This document shows, in pieces, positions 59,089 through 64,000 of a stretch of DNA of 64,000 bases. The notes below the pieces were generated by a model. That model was not told the origin of the DNA and did not search any database. It saw only the letters and a program-made list of their open reading frames with translations. Position numbers and translations under genes: made by a program. Numbering within the stretch: the first letter of the stretch is position 1; each line of letters begins with the position of its first letter. Origin of the DNA: a virus; IMG/VR virus record IMGVR_UViG_3300020061_000004, positions 59,281 through 123,280 of that record. One strand, written 5' to 3'.

Positions 59089-60541
59089 TACCGAATATCG
59101 AAGAAATTGTCGTAAAATAAAAGATAAGTATTATGTATCTGGTGAAGAATGTTTTCTCATAGGAGATACATGGTATGCCAATACATCAAAGCTTATCACT
59201 TATGATTATGAGAAGGAGATATATGTTCTGATAAAGGACACTCCTCTCGTATATGGTGTAGTGGGTTTTAAGGAAGATGGGGTTCACGAGATGGGATATT
59301 TTACAGAGAATAAGTATAACAATATTCTCGTAAATATTCATGGCTATGGTTCTATATGGTGCTTTAATCAAGCAACATTGGAAAAAGGAGGATTTGTAGA
59401 AAATCTTTCTGATGGTCTGTGGTATTATAAAAAGAACCATTCAGCTTCTGCACTTGCTGGTTTTAAAAAGATCACAAGTAAGAAGGTGTATCGGGATAAA
59501 GGTTATAATATTGAGGACAACAAACAAGAGTTTGATCAGAAGATAAAGTCTTTTGCTGCAAGTCCCTTTGAAATACCTACAAAAGCCCACAGAATGGCTA
59601 AGTATTTAGGGAATACGACTTTTGGAATGGAAATAGAAACTGCACTTGGATATCTTCCTGAACATATACAATCCCGTCATGGGGTTGTTATATGTCGGGA
59701 TGGAAGTATTGATAATGCAGAATTTGTAACTGTTCCAATGCAAGGTGCAAGAGGTTTAGCTAATATCAAACATCTTAGCACTGAACTTTGTAAAAGGACT
59801 ATTCCTGATATCAAGTGTTCTTTTCATATCCATCTTGGAACTCTTCCTGATCATAGGCTATTTATCGTAGCATTATGGGCATTGTCTATAAAAATTCAGG
59901 ATGAACTCTATACAATGTTTCCTGGTTTCAAGACACATTGGGAAAAGTTCAAAAAGAAGGATTATAATCAGAAGACAAGAAAGCTTGGATTTACTACTCT
60001 TAAACCCTCTTTCACCAAAGATCAGTATTTGGCATATATTGATGATGCATATTATCGTATATCTAAGTTTCTGAATGAAGGAAATGAACCTGATGACCGC
60101 TTTAATAGGCAGAATCATCAGCATGTGAGAACTGCAAAGTGGGAAAGGGCACAAAGGTATTATTGGATCAATTTCATGAATATGTTCTTTAGTGAGAGGA
60201 AGACGATTGAGTTTAGACTCCATCAAGCCACCACTAATGGACAGAAGATGACTAATTGGTTGTTTATCTGTAATGCTATTGTAAAATATGCACAACAGAA
60301 TCCTAGGAAAATATTGTCTTCTCCTGACACTATTTCTCTTAACGAAGTGATGGATTATTACAAAGACACTTTCAAATCTGAAGAAGCGGGATTTCTCTCC
60401 GACTATATGAAAGCTTATATTGCTGACAGAAAGGCATATTTTGCTAATGATATAGCCAAAGGAGATTATGAAAGCAAAAAAGAGCTTCAAACAGACAAGG
60501 ATTATGTCTTTGAGTATAAAGGAGTTTTGTGGCTTTTCTAA
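59009..60541 (+). CDS. Amidoligase (Amidoligase_2-like, glutamine-synthetase fold)
   Basis: 510 aa. Residues about 208 onward have FGMEIETALG, SIDNAEFVTVPM, CSFHIHLGT and TIEFRLHQATT, signature of the putative amidoligase family. It overlaps the amidotransferase by 80 nt. With the ATP-grasp and COOH-NH2 ligases it forms a three-ligase amide-making set. The first about 190 residues are unassigned. A terminator follows. Confidence 0.8.
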   Translation: MAKELITVRYKDNPELKYKTVKTVSGNTEYRRNCRKIKDKYYVSGEECFLIGDTWYANTSKLITYDYEKEIYVLIKDTPLVYGVVGFKEDGVHEMGYFTENKYNNILVNIHGYGSIWCFNQATLEKGGFVENLSDGLWYYKKNHSASALAGFKKITSKKVYRDKGYNIEDNKQEFDQKIKSFAASPFEIPTKAHRMAKYLGNTTFGMEIETALGYLPEHIQSRHGVVICRDGSIDNAEFVTVPMQGARGLANIKHLSTELCKRTIPDIKCSFHIHLGTLPDHRLFIVALWALSIKIQDELYTMFPGFKTHWEKFKKKDYNQKTRKLGFTTLKPSFTKDQYLAYIDDAYYRISKFLNEGNEPDDRFNRQNHQHVRTAKWERAQRYYWINFMNMFFSERKTIEFRLHQATTNGQKMTNWLFICNAIVKYAQQNPRKILSSPDTISLNEVMDYYKDTFKSEEAGFLSDYMKAYIADRKAYFANDIAKGDYESKKELQTDKDYVFEYKGVLWLF

Positions 60542-60556
60542 AAATAATTGACATAA

Positions 60557-60590
60557 AATAGGGAATATTCAAATATATTCCCTATTTTTG
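60557..60590 (+). terminator. Terminator or operator inverted repeat
   Basis: Perfect 12-bp AATAGGGAATAT/ATATTCCCTATT (60557-60568 with 60575-60586) with 6-nt loop, then TTTG. It also spans a TATTTTTG box 5 nt before the HNH ATG, so it could regulate that gene. Confidence 0.65.
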
Positions 60591-60595
60591 TCTTT

Positions 60596-60988
60596 ATGGC
60601 AAAATCGAAAAGAATATTAATTCCAAGAACAAGAGCCAGTCTTACTATGACTGAATCACAATACTGGTCCTTCATCAGATCAGCTCTTAGGAATAAGAGT
60701 AGATTCTGGAAACCAATTCAGGATGCAAAAGTATTAGCACGTAGAAATAATGAAAGCTCCAATAAGCGACTCAAATATGAATACAAATGTGCTATTTGTG
60801 GAGATTGGTTTCCTGAGAAGCTAGTAGAAGTTGATCATTTAGAGCAAGTGGGGTCTTTACGTTCTGGGGATGATTTAAAAGGATTCGTAGCAAATCTATT
60901 TTGTGAAGTGGATAAGCTAAGAGTATTATGCGAACCATGTCATTCACAAGTAACAAAAGAACAAGCCGATGCAAAGGACCGAGTATAA
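60596..60988 (+). CDS. HNH endonuclease
   Basis: 130 aa. CAICGDWF and CEPCHSQVTKE give the two Cys pairs; VEVDHLEQVG contains the HNH-centre His. Probably free-standing homing endonuclease. Stop overlaps the nuclease gene by 20 nt. Confidence 0.75.
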   Translation: MAKSKRILIPRTRASLTMTESQYWSFIRSALRNKSRFWKPIQDAKVLARRNNESSNKRLKYEYKCAICGDWFPEKLVEVDHLEQVGSLRSGDDLKGFVANLFCEVDKLRVLCEPCHSQVTKEQADAKDRV

Positions 60989-62057
60989 GAATGTATTTGC
61001 TATAAGTCAGAGTGCAATGAAGGCTTTTCGAAAGAAGACTCTTCATGATTTTCATAATCTCTACATCAACCAGATTGAGGACGATGAGGATGATTCTGAT
61101 TATGCCTTTGGAAGTCTAGCTGATACATTAGCCTTTCAACCTGAATTGATGGATGAAAGATTTTATATTCCTGAACATGCAATTTCAATACCCGGTGATA
61201 AGGTAAAGATAATTGTAGATAAGGTATATAAAGAAGCCTCAAAGATAGTTGAAACTAAGATGCTTCTTAATGAGAAAGGAAATCTTCCCGAACCTATTCA
61301 TGTTCCTTCATTGGAAGATTTATATGATTGGGAAGATGTTATTATGAAGTATGCCAAAGAGATTAAATATGGCGGAGATACATGGAGTCGTCCAAGAATT
61401 TTGGATAAGGTTGTTGATGAAGGGCAAGCTTATTTCAGGATGATGTCTAATGCTAATGGACGCTATATCATAAGCTCAATGGATAATGCTGATGCTATAG
61501 AGGTAGTGGATAATCTTCGTAAGGATATTAATACCCGTAAGTATTTTGTTCAACAGGAAGGTGAAACACTTCTATTTCAGCAGGAGATTTTTGTGGATCA
61601 TATTTATCAGGATAACTTGATGATTCCTCTCAAAGGTGCTCTTGATATTATACACTTCGACCACAAGAAGCGTACAGTACGGGTAGTTGATCTAAAAACA
61701 ACTCATACTTGTGAATTCTTTCCAAAGATAGCAAAAGAGTTGTTTTACATTGTTCAAGTATCATTCTATCAGTATATCCTATCTGAATGGCTTAAAACCT
61801 ATGAAGAAGGTAAATATGCAGGATATGAATTTGAGATTCCAATTAATATTGCAATAGACAGAAGGACTAAAATCCCTTATATCTATCAATATTTTGCGGA
61901 AGACCTTGAAATCGCAGAATACGGCTCGAAAGAGAAGAATATTCAGGGATGGAGAGAGACTCTCGATACAATATCTTGGCATGTTTCTACAGGAATATGG
62001 GATAGATCAAGAGAACTCTATGAAAATGGGTTTATCAGGATGAAGATTTACAAATGA
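60969..62057 (+). CDS. PD-(D/E)XK exonuclease-like (RecB/Cas4-type)
   Basis: 362 aa. GALDIIHFDHKKRTV..VVDLKTT carries the D-x(n)-D-x-K core, and QVSFYQYIL a QxxxY motif of RecB-type nucleases. Ends duplex DNA for recombination, perhaps with Sak4. Overlaps the next gene by 4 nt. Confidence 0.75.
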   Translation: MQRTEYKNVFAISQSAMKAFRKKTLHDFHNLYINQIEDDEDDSDYAFGSLADTLAFQPELMDERFYIPEHAISIPGDKVKIIVDKVYKEASKIVETKMLLNEKGNLPEPIHVPSLEDLYDWEDVIMKYAKEIKYGGDTWSRPRILDKVVDEGQAYFRMMSNANGRYIISSMDNADAIEVVDNLRKDINTRKYFVQQEGETLLFQQEIFVDHIYQDNLMIPLKGALDIIHFDHKKRTVRVVDLKTTHTCEFFPKIAKELFYIVQVSFYQYILSEWLKTYEEGKYAGYEFEIPINIAIDRRTKIPYIYQYFAEDLEIAEYGSKEKNIQGWRETLDTISWHVSTGIWDRSRELYENGFIRMKIYK

Positions 62058-62719
62058 CAAAAACAACTGAAGTAAGTATTGTTAATCTATTAGGGGAAGA
62101 GTATGTTAGCCCGGAGTCCGTCTTTGATACAAAGAGGACTAAAACCTCGCATTATATGCTTAACACCATCTTCCATAATAGTTCTCTGATGAGTACAGAG
62201 TATTTTGTAAATGCCTATCTGGATGATGAGGAACTTTCTCATAAGTTCTTTAGGCCATTATTCTTAGTATTCAAAGTAACCCCAAAAGATACTAAATGGA
62301 ATACAATTGCTCCTCGTTTGAGAGCAAAACCTGAATATCTGATGGAGTACTTTGTAGGAGTACAGGACACCAAACACTTAATTGTAATGGTTTTCCAAAT
62401 TCCTGACAAATATGCTAAGGATTATATCAATTTTAAACAAGGAAAGTATTCATTATTTACTCCGGAGTATAAGAAACTATTTGCTCGATATACTGCCAAT
62501 GAACGTGCCCAACCAGTGGAAAGCAAGATTTGGCAGGTAATCCACAAAACCAAAGAACTCAAGGCAGAATTGGAGAAGTATTTTACTGTAAATGTAAAAG
62601 ACCCCTTCCAATTTGGTCCTAATGATGAACTTTGGGGAATTCCGGAACCTAAATATGAACATTTTCGACACAAAACTACAGAAGAAGATGAACGAAAAGG
62701 GTGGTGGCTCTCGATTTAA
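62054..62719 (+). CDS. Hypothetical 221-aa protein
   Basis: Mixed alpha/beta with basic and aromatic C-terminus (HFRHKTTEEDER). It follows the RecB-like nuclease with a 4-nt overlap, so may act with it. No family. Confidence 0.55.
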   Translation: MTKTTEVSIVNLLGEEYVSPESVFDTKRTKTSHYMLNTIFHNSSLMSTEYFVNAYLDDEELSHKFFRPLFLVFKVTPKDTKWNTIAPRLRAKPEYLMEYFVGVQDTKHLIVMVFQIPDKYAKDYINFKQGKYSLFTPEYKKLFARYTANERAQPVESKIWQVIHKTKELKAELEKYFTVNVKDPFQFGPNDELWGIPEPKYEHFRHKTTEEDERKGWWLSI

Positions 62720-63488
62720 TGCAGGAAAAACAAGATATGATCTTGCTCCAGCATTTGCTCAGGATGTATATGCTCAAGTATTAACTTTTGGAAAAGATAA
62801 ATATGGAGAGCGTAACTAGGAAAAAGGAATGGCTTGGAGTAAAATAATTGCATCATTAGAGAGACATCTATGGGCTATCAAGAGAGGAGAAGATTATGAT
62901 CCTGAAACAGGCTTATTACATGATGGACATATTATGTGTAATGCTGCCTTTTTGACAGAGTATTATAAGATTTTCCCTCAAGGAGATGACAGACCTCTGC
63001 CATATCTACACCAAAAGAGAATTGGCACAGATATTGATGATGTATTAGCAGATTTCATTCCTGCATTTAGTAGAAGGTGTAATATACCCTCTGCTAAACA
63101 TTGGAATTATCATACGGATTTTATGAATGATTATAATAATCTTGAAGATTTCTTCTTTGAAAATCTTCCTTGCATAATTCATCCAAATGAAATTCCTTTT
63201 GAACCTGTTGTCTATATTACTTCAAGAAGAGCTAATCTCGCAGAGGCTACACATAAATGGTTATTTGAAAATAATAACTATCCTGTAGCTCCTCTAGTAT
63301 TTGCAAATGATAAATTAGATGCATGTAGAGAATATAATCTTGATGTTTTTATAGATGATAAGTATGAAACCTTCATACATCTCAATAAAAATGGAGTTCT
63401 GTGCTATCTCTTTGATGCCCCACATAATCGAAAGTATAATGTAGGCCATAAACGCATCACCAAGGATACAATTAACAGAATTTTATGA
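62688..63488 (+). pseudogene. DUF5664-HAD fusion interrupted by in-frame TAG
   Basis: One frame from ATG 62688 to 63488, broken only by TAG at 62817-62819. The N-part (TRYDLAPAFAQDVYAQVL, FGKDKYGERN) and the part after the stop (EKGMAWSKII...RHLWAIKRGEDYDPETGLLH) together fit the DUF5664 dNTP-hydrolase-like domain, in which Trp stands at the TAG site (TGG to TAG). A 3' HAD-like 5' nucleotidase domain has GTDIDDVLADF. Translation may restart at ATG 62829 after AGGAAAAAGGA. Confidence 0.75.
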
Positions 63489-63685
63489 ACTATGTAGAAA
63501 TAATTAAAGCTCTCATAGGAATTCTTAGTGTAGCTATTTGTTATTTCCTAATATTCTATGGACTATTCGAAATTCATTTAGACTGGACAGAGACAGATGA
63601 ATTACTTCTATGGTATAGCAAATACCAAAAAGATGGAAGTATTAAACGAAAGTTCATAGTATTGTATAAAAGAAACCAACGTTAA
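63485..63685 (+). CDS. Small membrane protein
   Basis: 66 aa, one N-terminal hydrophobic helix (about 5-28) and a basic C-terminus (KRKFIVLYKRNQR). Overlaps the preceding stop. A terminator follows at 63695-63722. Confidence 0.6.
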   Translation: MNYVEIIKALIGILSVAICYFLIFYGLFEIHLDWTETDELLLWYSKYQKDGSIKRKFIVLYKRNQR

Positions 63686-63694
63686 ACCAACAAT

Positions 63695-63722
63695 AAGGCT
63701 CAGAGAAATCTGGGCCTTTTTT
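63695..63722 (+). terminator. Terminator
   Basis: AAGGCTCAGA/TCTGGGCCTT stem with GAAA loop and T tract. Confidence 0.85.
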
Positions 63723-63853
63723 ATTACTATACTCAAGAAACGGCGGGTGGCAGACCGCGTAAGTCCACCCTAGATGCTCAAAGCGGTTCGAAACGCGACA
63801 CAGCCCTAATCGAAAACGGTAGGGGTTTATTGGCGACACCCTAGTATAGTAAT
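63723..63853 (+). ncRNA. Structured RNA closed by an 11-bp helix
   Basis: 131 nt. Perfect outer helix (63723-63733 with 63843-63853) encloses GGGTGG/CCACCC (63745-63750 with 63765-63770), GCG-GTTCGAAA-CGC (63783-63796) and CCCTA/TAGGG (63804-63808 with 63820-63824). It precedes the phosphatase gene; it may be a leader RNA or free RNA. A GGTTCGAAAC segment recurs in the RNA at 33032. Confidence 0.65.
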
Positions 63854-63868
63854 TAATTTATTTATATC

Positions 63869-64000
63869 ATGAGAACTCTAGTAGTCGGAGATATTCATGG
63901 TGCTCATTTAGCTCTTGAACAAGTATTAAAGAGGTCATCCTTTAATAAGAAGGAAGATACTCTAATTACTCTGGGAGATGTAGCTGATGGGTGGCCCTAC
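63869..64000 (+). CDS. PP1-like phosphatase, C-terminus beyond window
   Basis: 44 residues visible. VGDIHGAHLAL and LGDVADGWP are the metal-binding GDIHG and GDxxDRG-type motifs of PPP phosphatases. It may reverse host protein phosphorylation. Runs off the right edge. Confidence 0.75.
   Translation, partial: MRTLVVGDIHGAHLALEQVLKRSSFNKKEDTLITLGDVADGWPY

Noticed and set aside
62817-62819. Genome-wide TAG recoding
   Set aside because: Other genes use TAG as a normal stop, structural genes are intact and no CTA-anticodon tRNA is seen.

Overview
The window is part of the genome of a large tailed dsDNA phage infecting a Bacteroidota host, most like the crAss-like phages (Crassvirales). The order large terminase, portal, acidic scaffold-like protein, major capsid protein, with an HU/IHF-like gene upstream, fits that group. 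So does a replication set of PolB, SF2 helicase, DnaB-like ATPase, DnaG-like primase, Sak4-like ATPase and UNG. The host is inferred from eleven promoters of the Bacteroidota form TTG-N20-TAnnTTTG and from gene starts that mostly lack Shine-Dalgarno sites. No standard rRNA, transposon or CRISPR array was seen. Family names rest on motifs read by eye; no database search was run.

Left arm (1-25.04 kb, all minus strand). 1-18.9 kb holds virion and packaging genes: part of a metallophosphoesterase, an S74-terminated fibre, Cys-rich fibre-like proteins, connector-like proteins, major capsid protein, scaffold, portal, TerL, a possible TerS, and small DNA-binding proteins. Strong terminators after highly expressed genes (MCP, the 640-aa protein) suggest stepped-down expression. 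19.4-22.5 kb is a tRNA array of 22 confident or likely tRNAs plus one odd tRNA; two more tRNAs (Met, Cys) lie near TerL. The set covers nearly every amino acid except Ala and Val. The array is divided into three blocks, each preceded by promoter, tiny ORF and terminator. 22.5-25.04 kb is an eight-gene operon with an R2K/CDC123-like ATP-grasp enzyme.

Right arm (25.2-64 kb, all plus strand). 25.2-34 kb carries small, mostly unknown genes, many membrane, lipoprotein or secreted, often separated by terminators. It also holds a highly structured ~640-nt non-coding region. 34.5-38 kb is a four-gene nucleotide cassette (PRPP-synthetase family, HAD, deoxyribosyltransferase-like, NAMPT family) resembling the NARP1 NAD+-rebuilding anti-defence pathway. 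38-51 kb is the replication and repair region. 52.5-60.5 kb is a predicted amide-ligase system: GGCT/AIG2-like protein, COOH-NH2 ligase, ATP-grasp ligase, class II glutamine amidotransferase and a second amidoligase. The amidotransferase start codon is split from its body by an HNH homing endonuclease gene. 60.6-64 kb has another HNH gene, a RecB-like nuclease, a DUF5664-HAD gene broken by an in-frame TAG at a conserved Trp, a second structured RNA, and part of a PP1-like phosphatase.

The two arms diverge around 25.04-25.22 kb.
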